A stretch of 64,000 nucleotides of DNA from Chloroflexota bacterium (lineage in GTDB: Bacteria > Chloroflexota > Anaerolineae > Anaerolineales > E44-bin32). The DNA lies in contig JADFRG010000011.1 of NCBI GenBank assembly GCA_022561385.1, positions 1 to 64,000 on the forward strand, written 5' to 3'. Below the pieces are notes generated by a model that ran no database searches, had not been told where the DNA came from, and saw only the letters and a list, made by a program, of their open reading frames with translations. Made by a program: the position numbers and the translations under genes. Below, one piece after another: positions 1 through 6,683 of this stretch; the stretch's first letter is position 1; each line of letters starts with the position of its first letter.

Positions 1-128
1 TCCGCCCACCCATTCAGCGAACACCACTTCGTGATGGCCGAGGTCAGCGTCGTCTTCCCGTGGTCGATGTGCCCCATCGTGCCCACATTCATGTGCGGCT
101 TCGTGCGTTCGAATTTCTTTTTAGCCAT
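1..128 (-). CDS. tuf: Elongation factor Tu, N-terminal part (runs off the window)
   Basis: The reverse strand encodes a protein beginning [20 protein letters not shown], with the P-loop GHIDHGKTT at about residues 19-27. This is the diagnostic start of EF-Tu, the GTPase that carries aminoacyl-tRNA to the ribosome. Only the first 42 codons are present; the rest lies beyond position 1. The ATG is at 128-126. It follows three tRNA genes on the same strand, so it is probably co-transcribed with them from the promoter near 612-641. The tRNA(Thr/Tyr/Thr)-tuf order matches the tufB arrangement of enterobacteria. The identification is secure despite truncation by the window edge. Confidence 0.97.
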   Translation of the reverse strand, partial: MAKKKFERTKPHMNVGTMGHIDHGKTTLTSAITKWCSLNGWA

Positions 129-180
129 ATCTGTTATCTCCTCAGCCTACGTGCGATCGCATCCAATACCGGCGAAGCTG

Positions 181-253
181 AGCCCTCAAGGGGATTCGAA
201 CCCCTGACCCCGTTCTTACCAAGAACGTGCTCTACCGACTGAGCTATGAGGGC
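181..253 (-). tRNA. tRNA-Thr (anticodon GGU)
   Basis: The reverse strand folds as a 73-nt cloverleaf. The acceptor pairs GCCCTCA (253-247) with TGAGGGC (188-182), and the T arm carries GGTTCGAATCC. The anticodon loop TTGGTAA gives anticodon GGU, which reads ACC/ACU codons. CCA is not encoded. It lies 52 nt upstream of the tuf start and 45 nt downstream of tRNA-Tyr, so one primary transcript is likely to be processed into tRNAs and tuf mRNA. Confidence 0.96.
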
Positions 254-298
254 GTATCCTCCTCCAATCACCGAGACGATTTGCGCAGGACAGGCTGG

Positions 299-381
299 TG
301 GGCGGTGAAGGATTCGAACCTCCGAAGGCGTATGCCAGCTGATTTACAGTCAGCCCCCTTTGTCCACTTGGGTAACCGCCC
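299..381 (-). tRNA. tRNA-Tyr (anticodon GUA)
   Basis: This is a class II tRNA of 83 nt on the reverse strand. The acceptor GGGCGGT pairs with ACCGCCC, the discriminator is A, and there is a long variable arm. The anticodon loop contains GTA, giving tRNA-Tyr. It is the middle member of the tRNA cluster in front of tuf. Confidence 0.96.
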
Positions 382-503
382 TCACGATCCTCCACTCCAA
401 CGCCGCGCCATTTGCTTGCCAAAGCAAAACGCTCCCACTCCGCGACGGCTCGCTCCATTTCGCGGATGACTCGCTCCGCGATTGCTTCGCTCCGCGAACC
501 ACA

Positions 504-575
504 AGCCGACGAAGGGAGTCGAACCCATAACCTACCGCTTACAAAGCGGTTGCTCTGCCATTGAGCTACGTCGGC
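504..575 (-). tRNA. tRNA-Thr (anticodon UGU)
   Basis: A 72-nt cloverleaf on the reverse strand has acceptor GCCGACG paired with CGTCGGC and T-arm motif GGTTCGACTCC. The loop TTTGTAA gives anticodon UGU, which reads ACA/ACG. It is the first gene after the promoter at 612-641. The 122-nt spacer to tRNA-Tyr (382-503) holds no further tRNA, only several copies of a GCGGAGCGA-like motif. Confidence 0.96.
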
Positions 576-611
576 CTGACGACAAAAACGCGCCTTTCGC
601 GGCGCTCGGCG

Positions 612-641
612 ATTATACCAAAGCTACGGTCGATGAGTCTA
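612..641 (-). promoter_or_regulatory. Sigma-70-type promoter of the tRNA-tuf operon
   Basis: On the reverse strand a TAGACT -35 element (641-636) and a perfect TATAAT -10 element (617-612) are separated by 18 nt. Initiation is expected near 605, about 30 nt before tRNA-Thr(UGU). It lies after the end of rlmB, so the tRNA-tuf unit can be transcribed independently of rlmB. Confidence 0.7.
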
Positions 642-691
642 TCAGCATCCAAAGGGGGCGTCAATTCAACCGATTCTGGAGCCGCTCCCAC

Positions 692-1432
692 CTACCCCTC
701 GGCTCGATTTACGTGCCGTCCGGCCTCATAAAGTGCAATCGATCCCGCCACCGCGGCATTGAGCGATCCCACGGACCCTTTCATAGGAATCCGGATCAGG
801 TAATCACAAGTTTCCCTAACAAGCCTGCGCAATCCTTGTCCCTCGGCCCCAACTACGATGCCGAGCGGGCTGTTGAGCTCAGTCGTGTAGATGTCCTTCC
901 CATCGGGACCGCTCTCGAGCCCGGCGATCCAGATGTTGGCCTTCTTAAGTTCGCCCATGGCACGTGCTAAATTCACGCGGGCGATACGAAGGTGTTCGCA
1001 GGCACCTGAAGAGGCAGAAACGACTGCTGGCGTAACCCCGGCGGCGCCTCGCTTGGGAATTAGGATGCCCTGCACACCCACCGCTTCGGCGGTCCGGATT
1101 AACGTCCCCAGATTCTGTGGGTCTTGCAAGCTATCGAGTATCAATATCAGGGCACGGCGGCCGGCCGATGCAGCCGCCTCCAGGATTGCATCCATATCGG
1201 AGTATGGATACGGCTCAACTTCAACCCCAATCCCCTGATGGTGATCACCCGCGGCGTCGAGGACAGACCGTCTCACTCGCTCCACGGGTATGGAAGCTTG
1301 CTGGACCACCTCCTCGATGGAAGGCCGAATCGATCCAGCCACCAGCAGTCGGTGGACTCTTCTGCGGCCGGCGCGCAATACCTCTTCGACTGGATGTGGG
1401 CCGTAAATGAGCTCTAGCGTTCGGGGGGTCAA
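692..1432 (-). CDS. rlmB: 23S rRNA (guanosine-2'-O)-methyltransferase, RlmB/TrmH family (SPOUT)
   Basis: The 246-residue product matches RlmB in length and order. An N-terminal substrate-binding domain starts with ELIYGPHPVEEVLRAG, followed by a SPOUT knot domain with LILDSLQDPQNLGTLIRTAE and the C-terminal knot motifs GIVVGAEGQGLRRLV and MKGSVGSLNAAVAGSIALYE. The family uses SAM to methylate the 2'-OH of a 23S rRNA guanosine. A related TrmH-family ribose methyltransferase acting on another site cannot be excluded. The start appears to be TTG at 1432. It follows cysS by 106 nt on the same strand, so it may belong to the PIN-cysS unit. Confidence 0.9.
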   Translation of the reverse strand: MTPRTLELIYGPHPVEEVLRAGRRRVHRLLVAGSIRPSIEEVVQQASIPVERVRRSVLDAAGDHHQGIGVEVEPYPYSDMDAILEAAASAGRRALILILDSLQDPQNLGTLIRTAEAVGVQGILIPKRGAAGVTPAVVSASSGACEHLRIARVNLARAMGELKKANIWIAGLESGPDGKDIYTTELNSPLGIVVGAEGQGLRRLVRETCDYLIRIPMKGSVGSLNAAVAGSIALYEAGRHVNRAEG

Positions 1433-1538
1433 CTGTTGCCCGGCTCAGCCGGTCTCGATTGTGCCTCCGCGCCTGGTCCCCCGCGGCCTGTGGGGGAGCG
1501 GGGCGATGGGTCCCAATAATTTGCGAGCGCGAGGGTAG

Positions 1539-2942
1539 TCAACCTACCTGTCCGTCGAAGTGCCAGATGGTGCCCTGTTTTCCATCCTCGAGCATGACGC
1601 CCTGTTCCGACAATCGGTCCCTGATCCGGTCGGCGAGTGCCCAGTGTTCGGATTCCCGTAACTCCTCACGGATCTCGAGCAGAAGCTCGACCAATCCGGA
1701 GGCCTGCGATTCAAGCCCGCGCGGCCCGGTCAAGCGTAGTCCGAGCACGCCGGCTATCTCGCGCAACTTATCTTGGGCCACGCCCAACTCTTGTTGGCTT
1801 GCCCCGGCATCCCGGGCCTGATTGATGCCTCGCACCAGCTCATAAATTGCGCTGAGCGCTCTCGGGGTATTGAAGTCGTCATCCATCGCTTGGATGAAGT
1901 CCTGACTGGCCTTATCCGTCAACGGCTTCGATGGGTGGCGGGAACTGTCATCATCGCCAGGAATGGCGGGTTTCAACGCGCCCTTAATCCGATCCAAGCC
2001 ACGCTTGGCGGCTTCCGTAATCTCATCATTAAAGGAGAGCGGACTGCGGTAGTGCGAATTGAGTACCAGAAGACGCAGGACGTCCGCTTCGTGCATCTCC
2101 AAAAACTCTTCGATGGAAAGCACGTTTCCCGTCGACTTCGACATCGCCTCGCCGCCGAGCTGCATCATCCCGTTATGCACCCAATATCGGGCAAATGCCC
2201 GGTCGGTCAGGCTCTCGGTTTGGGCGATTTCGTTTTCATGGTGCGGGAAAATCAGGTCGTTTCCGCCGCCATGGATATCGATTTCGTCTCCCAGGTGGCG
2301 GGCGCTCATCGCCGAGCACTCAATGTGCCACCCGGGCCGGCCCAGACCCCACGGGCTCTCCCAGCTTGGCTCACCTGGCTTGGCGGACTTCCAAAGCGCG
2401 AAGTCTGCCGGCGATCGTTTTCGTTCATCCACCTCAATTCGGACTCCGGCCTGCATGTCATCCAAATGGCGACCCGAAAGTTTGCCGTAGTTCGGATCGC
2501 GGCTGACCTCAAAAAAAACGTCCCCGTCCACCGAATACGCGAAGCCCTTCGCCACCAATTCTTCCACCCGCTCGATGATCGCGGGTATCTCTTCAGAGGC
2601 ACGCGGCCTCACCGTCGGCTCCAGAATGTTGAGATCCTTCAGGTGTTGGTCATATTCATCGATATACTTTTCGGCCAGCTTCAAAGGCTCAAAACTCAGG
2701 ATACGTGCGCGTCGGATCACCTTGTCGTCCACATCGGTGTAGTTCATCACATGCTGGACCTCAAATCCACGATACTCGAGGTACCGGCGGATGACGTCGA
2801 ATACGATGGAAGACATCGCATGTCCGATATGCGCCCGGTCATAGACGGTGGGTCCGCAGACATACATCCGGACCTTGCCGGAGTTCAGAGTTACCAAGTT
2901 TTCTTTGCGGCGAGTGAGGGTGCTGTAAATCTGGAGCGCCAT
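1539..2942 (-). CDS. cysS: Cysteinyl-tRNA synthetase
   Basis: This class I aminoacyl-tRNA synthetase of about 467 residues charges tRNA-Cys. Visible landmarks are the zinc ligand region YVCGPTVYD, the HIGH signature as AHIGHAM, further zinc ligands in HIECSAM and FPHHENEIAQ, and the KMSKS loop as AMSKSTGN. The length is normal and the DALR-like C-terminal domain is present. A TTG directly precedes the ATG at 2942; the ATG is preferred. It starts 8 nt after the stop of the PIN-TRAM gene, so the two are almost certainly translated from one mRNA. Confidence 0.97.
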   Translation of the reverse strand: MALQIYSTLTRRKENLVTLNSGKVRMYVCGPTVYDRAHIGHAMSSIVFDVIRRYLEYRGFEVQHVMNYTDVDDKVIRRARILSFEPLKLAEKYIDEYDQHLKDLNILEPTVRPRASEEIPAIIERVEELVAKGFAYSVDGDVFFEVSRDPNYGKLSGRHLDDMQAGVRIEVDERKRSPADFALWKSAKPGEPSWESPWGLGRPGWHIECSAMSARHLGDEIDIHGGGNDLIFPHHENEIAQTESLTDRAFARYWVHNGMMQLGGEAMSKSTGNVLSIEEFLEMHEADVLRLLVLNSHYRSPLSFNDEITEAAKRGLDRIKGALKPAIPGDDDSSRHPSKPLTDKASQDFIQAMDDDFNTPRALSAIYELVRGINQARDAGASQQELGVAQDKLREIAGVLGLRLTGPRGLESQASGLVELLLEIREELRESEHWALADRIRDRLSEQGVMLEDGKQGTIWHFDGQVG

Positions 2943-2950
2943 CAAGCTTC

Positions 2951-4003
2951 TCAGTCGATGCCGGATTTGGCAAAAATCATGCGACCTGCGGCGGTTTGCA
3001 GCACCTTAGTGACCGTAACTGGGATAGTGGTGTCAATATTCCCCTTGCCGTCTTCAACAACAACCATCGTTCCGTCGTCGAGGTAGCCGACTCCCTGGCC
3101 GGGTTCCTTCCCTTCCTGAATGACCTGTACTTCCATGGTTTCGCCCGGCAGATAAACCGCCTTGACCGCATTGGCCAGCTCATTGATATTGAGCACCGTT
3201 ACCCCCTGGAGCTCCGCCACTTTGTTCAGGTTGTAGTCGTTGGTTAAGATCGGACTTCGCAGCTGCTTCGCAAGGATCACGAGCTTGTCATCCACTTCAC
3301 GCACGCCTTCGACATCGAGGTCGGTAATTCTCAATGGGATCGTGTTGTCCTTCTGGAGCCGGTTGAGGATGTCCAGCCCTCGACGACCGCGCCTTCTCCG
3401 AAGCGGGTCTGCTGAATCGGCGATGTGTTGCAGTTCTATCAGCACGAAGGCCGGCACCAACATGGGCCCCTGGACGAATCCGGTCCGTGCGATATCCGCG
3501 ATGCGGCCGTCGATAATCACGCTGGTGTCCATGAGAATACTCCGGCCACTTTGCGAGGACGTGCCGGCCTCATTTGGGTCAGACTGAAATCGACTGCGCA
3601 GCAAGTTGATGATGTCGTTCTCGCGCATGACGAATATGGTGGCCCCAAGATAGGCCATAAAAACGGCGGTAAGAAAGGGCGCCAGCTGGCCAAACGGCGA
3701 AGGTAGAAGCGAGATGGGGGCTGACACGAGCGCCGCGATAATCAATCCCGCAATCAAGCCGGCCAGACCGGCTCCCATCGTCTGCGCTGACACCTGTATC
3801 ATCCGTCGACGGATGGCGCGCACCGGCCGTGTGGTCAGATAGGGCGAAATAACGAGCCCCAACAGCGCACCCACCATGGCGAGCACCATTCCCCACAGCT
3901 CGGCCGCTCCACCGGCCAGGATGCTCAGACGCACGCCCAGGATGGCTCCGCTTACGGCGAAGACGAACATACCAATAATCCTAATAAGAAATTCGATGCT
4001 CAT
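2951..4003 (-). CDS. Membrane-anchored PIN-TRAM domain protein (YacL-like)
   Basis: The 350-residue protein has about four N-terminal transmembrane helices (residues 1-125). A PIN nuclease domain follows, with acidic residues in LMDTSVIIDGR, the ELQ segment, VDDKLV and LTNDYN. A C-terminal TRAM domain ends the protein (about 285-345, GYLDDGTMVVVEDG). PIN-TRAM proteins of the YacL type are common in Gram-positive bacteria and Chloroflexota beside cysS or ispD. They are presumed membrane-tethered RNases, but their target is unknown. It is the first gene after a strong promoter (4223-4252) and has a leader of about 210 nt with a stable hairpin. Confidence 0.88.
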   Translation of the reverse strand: MSIEFLIRIIGMFVFAVSGAILGVRLSILAGGAAELWGMVLAMVGALLGLVISPYLTTRPVRAIRRRMIQVSAQTMGAGLAGLIAGLIIAALVSAPISLLPSPFGQLAPFLTAVFMAYLGATIFVMRENDIINLLRSRFQSDPNEAGTSSQSGRSILMDTSVIIDGRIADIARTGFVQGPMLVPAFVLIELQHIADSADPLRRRRGRRGLDILNRLQKDNTIPLRITDLDVEGVREVDDKLVILAKQLRSPILTNDYNLNKVAELQGVTVLNINELANAVKAVYLPGETMEVQVIQEGKEPGQGVGYLDDGTMVVVEDGKGNIDTTIPVTVTKVLQTAAGRMIFAKSGID

Positions 4004-4032
4004 AAAACAACTCTTTCATCACTGACAATCAA

Positions 4033-4069
4033 ATAGGGGTGAGTGCCCGGTCTCGGCACCCACCCCTAT
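4033..4069 (-). other. Stable hairpin in the 5' leader of the PIN-TRAM-cysS operon
   Basis: An inverted repeat of about 15 bp (ATAGGGGTGAGTGCC and its near-perfect complement, one mismatch) with a short loop lies 30-66 nt upstream of the PIN-TRAM start codon. On the transcribed strand it is followed by TTTGATT, a weak U-rich tract. It could be an attenuator or a stabilising leader stem. No known riboswitch core was recognised. Confidence 0.5.
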
Positions 4070-4222
4070 CGGCGGTCGAATCCTTCTTCCAGTTTAGCTT
4101 GGTGGCCGCGTACTATTTCGGGCCATTCGAGCAATTTCCTGCTGCGATAATAGAAGAATGATTTCAGGTGAAACCGGCCACAGGGACTCCCGAAAAATGA
4201 TATGGGGTCCCCAAGCTCAGGA

Positions 4223-4252
4223 ATATTATCACGCCGGCCAGTCGAGAGTCAA
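4223..4252 (-). promoter_or_regulatory. Strong sigma-70 promoter for PIN-TRAM-cysS
   Basis: On the reverse strand TTGACT (4252-4247) and TAATAT (4228-4223) are spaced by 18 nt, predicting initiation near 4216 and a leader of about 213 nt. The -35 box directly abuts the U-tract of the upstream terminator at 4251-4287, so one unit ends exactly where the next begins. Confidence 0.75.
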
Positions 4253-4287
4253 ACAACGAAAAAGGCCCCTGCCATGCAGAGGCCTTT
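4251..4287 (-). terminator. Intrinsic terminator of the HtrA-like protease gene
   Basis: The stem AAAGGCCTCTGC pairs with GCAGGGGCCTTT around a short loop and is followed on the reverse strand by TTCGTTGTTT. It starts 25 nt after the protease stop codon. The form is typical rho-independent. Confidence 0.8.
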
Positions 4288-4311
4288 CCTTAGATGCGTC
4301 TATGTGGAGTG

Positions 4312-5946
4312 TTAAGGTAGAGCCGCCACAACTTCAAAACTCTCGAGAATGCGGTCCACCGCTTCCAGGTCGCCGTCGCCGACAATTTGTACTTCTAGCA
4401 TGACTACGAACTGCGACGGATCATCTCTTGGCACCGTGGCTAGCACCAATAACCAGGTCCCGCCTTCTCCTCCACAGTTGAAAAACAGATCGTACTTGCC
4501 CCTGTAAAGAACGCCCTCGTAGTCGTATCGTCCGTCTAGCTCACACGGCACAAGGAAGTCCTGTCGTCTGATATCGAGCAGCTCTATGTATCCACCAAGG
4601 TCGGCCAGGTCGTCAGAAGCACCAAAGAACATCCCCGGCTCATCCCAATATGAAAGATAGTCGTCAACGCTGACCGCGGCTTTGATCTGCGCTCCGATAA
4701 CTTTGCCATCGCTCACCCATGGGCTGCCATCTACATCGGCCCACTCCGATGGAATTTCCACAGAAATTGTGCCGAAATCGTCACTCACCGATACGTAGCT
4801 GCTGTAGGATCCGTTCGTAGATCCCCCTTCATCGGCAATCGCCGAACCCAGCTCCGTTTCAAAGGAAAACGATGTCTCCAACGGTCGACCGTTGATCTGC
4901 CCCTGGAGGTACTGCTCATCCTCATACCGAAACACTTCAATGCTTAAGGTCGCATCGGGTCCTTTCGTGCGCAGGATATTGCAATAATCAGCCATCGTGC
5001 CGTCCATGGCGAGTGACAGCCCCTCCATGGTAGTGAGAATGTCTCCCGGCTGCACACCCGCCTTATCGGCCGCTGAACCGGAGGCCACCGAGCTCACCCA
5101 AACTCCGGAGAGGGAACCATCGTCGCTTACCACCGCCTTACCATTCACTCCGATTGAGTCGACGTCCTGGTCCCGACGCAACTGGTCGATGATGCCGGCG
5201 GCCACATCGCGGGGTATTGCGAAGTATTGAGAGAATGTGGGATTGCTCGCGAAGTTCACGCCAACAATTCGTCCCGAACTATCTACCAGCGGGCCCCCGG
5301 AATTTCCGGGGTTGATCGTAGCATCATGCTCCAGGACCGAGTCCAGGCTGGCCCAATTCGTCTCGCCACTGGTGCTGGCCTTAGATACGATTCCTTTGGT
5401 CAGCGTAAACTCGGGGTCTCCTAAGGGAAATCCCGCGGAATAAATTTCGAGACCCACATCGATGGATCCCTCATACCAGTCCAGATAGGGATGGTTATCC
5501 CCCTCGATATCGATGACCGCCAGGTCGGAGCATTCGGAGACACCCAGCACCCTCGCATTTCGCGGCTCGCTTTCGCCCCCCACCCAGACTTTCAGTAGGG
5601 CGGCACCCGTTACGACATGATTGTTGGTGACCGCGATGCCGGACGGATCGATGATGAAACCCGACCCTCTACCCGCAGAATTCACCTGCAGACCGAACTC
5701 TGGATCCACAAAGGTACCCTGCGCTTCGATTTGCACTACCGCTTGACGGACGTTTTGCAGGCTGGATACGGCGCCGCCCTCGAAAACAGGTTCGATCTCG
5801 GTTTCGGTATCCGGTGAAACTTGCTCTTGCGCCGGGAGAGAAGTCGCATCTTCAGGTCCGGTCTGACCGATATTGCAGGCAAGTCCGGCCGCCGCGAGCG
5901 CCGCAATCGCAAGCCCCATCAAGCGATAATTTTGGATTGGTCTCAT
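4312..5946 (-). CDS. HtrA/DegP-like S1C serine protease lipoprotein with a C-terminal extension
   Basis: The protein has an N-terminal lipoprotein signal (lipobox ending LAAAGLAC), so it is probably anchored outside the membrane. The trypsin-like domain shows the catalytic triad: His in VTNNHVV, Asp in SDLAVID, Ser in NPGNSGGPLV. One PDZ domain follows (VSSVASGSAADKAGVQPGDIL). After it comes an unusual 170-residue C-terminal domain with conserved-looking Trp, Cys and acidic positions that I do not recognise. HtrA proteins degrade or chaperone misfolded envelope proteins. The start is ATG at 5946, just after a TTG. The gene has its own terminator and is monocistronic. A second HtrA lies at 45715-46887. 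Confidence 0.9.
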   Translation of the reverse strand: MRPIQNYRLMGLAIAALAAAGLACNIGQTGPEDATSLPAQEQVSPDTETEIEPVFEGGAVSSLQNVRQAVVQIEAQGTFVDPEFGLQVNSAGRGSGFIIDPSGIAVTNNHVVTGAALLKVWVGGESEPRNARVLGVSECSDLAVIDIEGDNHPYLDWYEGSIDVGLEIYSAGFPLGDPEFTLTKGIVSKASTSGETNWASLDSVLEHDATINPGNSGGPLVDSSGRIVGVNFASNPTFSQYFAIPRDVAAGIIDQLRRDQDVDSIGVNGKAVVSDDGSLSGVWVSSVASGSAADKAGVQPGDILTTMEGLSLAMDGTMADYCNILRTKGPDATLSIEVFRYEDEQYLQGQINGRPLETSFSFETELGSAIADEGGSTNGSYSSYVSVSDDFGTISVEIPSEWADVDGSPWVSDGKVIGAQIKAAVSVDDYLSYWDEPGMFFGASDDLADLGGYIELLDIRRQDFLVPCELDGRYDYEGVLYRGKYDLFFNCGGEGGTWLLVLATVPRDDPSQFVVMLEVQIVGDGDLEAVDRILESFEVVAALP

Positions 5947-6065
5947 CAATACACCCTTACTCCGCCCACAGGTAGGACGACTTAGTATAGAGGAAGACCG
6001 CGCCCACTAGCATCGCAGGCAGGCTTACGCGAAGCTTACAGACTTTCCGAGCCCGAATGGATTGA

Positions 6066-6575
6066 TTAAAAGAAGACGTTCTGCGCACTGGCCATAACAA
6101 TCAGCGTCACCAGCAGCAGTATGGCGGTCACCGCGCCCAGGTTGGACAGACGGTTCTGCAGTCCCGAGATCTCGGTCGCTTGTTCCGGTGAGGGTGGCCC
6201 CTGAAGACTCGCTCCAAGGTTAGCCAATTTCCGGCTATTGGCTCCGATCGCCGAACCCGCGAAGAGCGCGATTATCCCGGCCAGGCCTCCGATCGTGAAC
6301 ATCACTCCCGTCCCGGTCGACATCCAATCCGTATTTAGGCCGCCTGAGGCCCGCCAGTAGAGCAGTAATCCGGTCAGAACAGTTAGGCCCGCCGTCGCGG
6401 CGGTGACCAGAACAAAGCGCGTCCCCAGCACCAATCGCTGCATGAACTTAGCACCCTCCGGACCCGCCAGCCTCACTGCGGGTGCGACAAATTGCACCAG
6501 CATAAACGCACTACCGGCCCAAAATGCGCCCCCTAAGATGTGAACGATGCGCAGCAACAAAAGGTAGTAATCCAT
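6066..6575 (-). CDS. Small four-helix integral membrane protein, CopD/DUF2269-like
   Basis: A 169-residue protein with about four hydrophobic helices opens MDYYLLLLRIVHILGGAFWAG. The early His (IVHILGG) and the pattern recall the CopD/DUF2269 group of small membrane proteins, some of which bind copper or heme, but this resemblance is loose. A GAGGAG Shine-Dalgarno sequence lies a few bases upstream of the ATG at 6575. It is divergent from the Ser/Thr kinase gene; the 108 bp between them must hold both promoters. The function is unknown. Confidence 0.75.
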   Translation of the reverse strand: MDYYLLLLRIVHILGGAFWAGSAFMLVQFVAPAVRLAGPEGAKFMQRLVLGTRFVLVTAATAGLTVLTGLLLYWRASGGLNTDWMSTGTGVMFTIGGLAGIIALFAGSAIGANSRKLANLGASLQGPPSPEQATEISGLQNRLSNLGAVTAILLLVTLIVMASAQNVFF

Positions 6576-6683
6576 AACATCTCCTCACCGTGTGGATGCG
6601 GGCATTATAGCCTCGCTACCCGATCCCCCCAGCCATGTTCCAGCCCTAGTGCGAATGAACCCACCTAAACTACAATCCGCTTT

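Noticed and set aside
482-970. 162-residue ORF on the plus strand
   Set aside because: It crosses the tRNA-Thr gene and the antisense of rlmB; sequence is unlike a real protein.
1773-3086. 437-residue plus-strand ORF
   Set aside because: It is the antisense shadow of cysS and the end of the PIN-TRAM gene.
4004-4252. T-box riboswitch in front of PIN-TRAM-cysS
   Set aside because: Only a loose GGGTGG similarity at the hairpin; no specifier loop, AG bulge or AGAA motif, and the first gene is not a tRNA synthetase.
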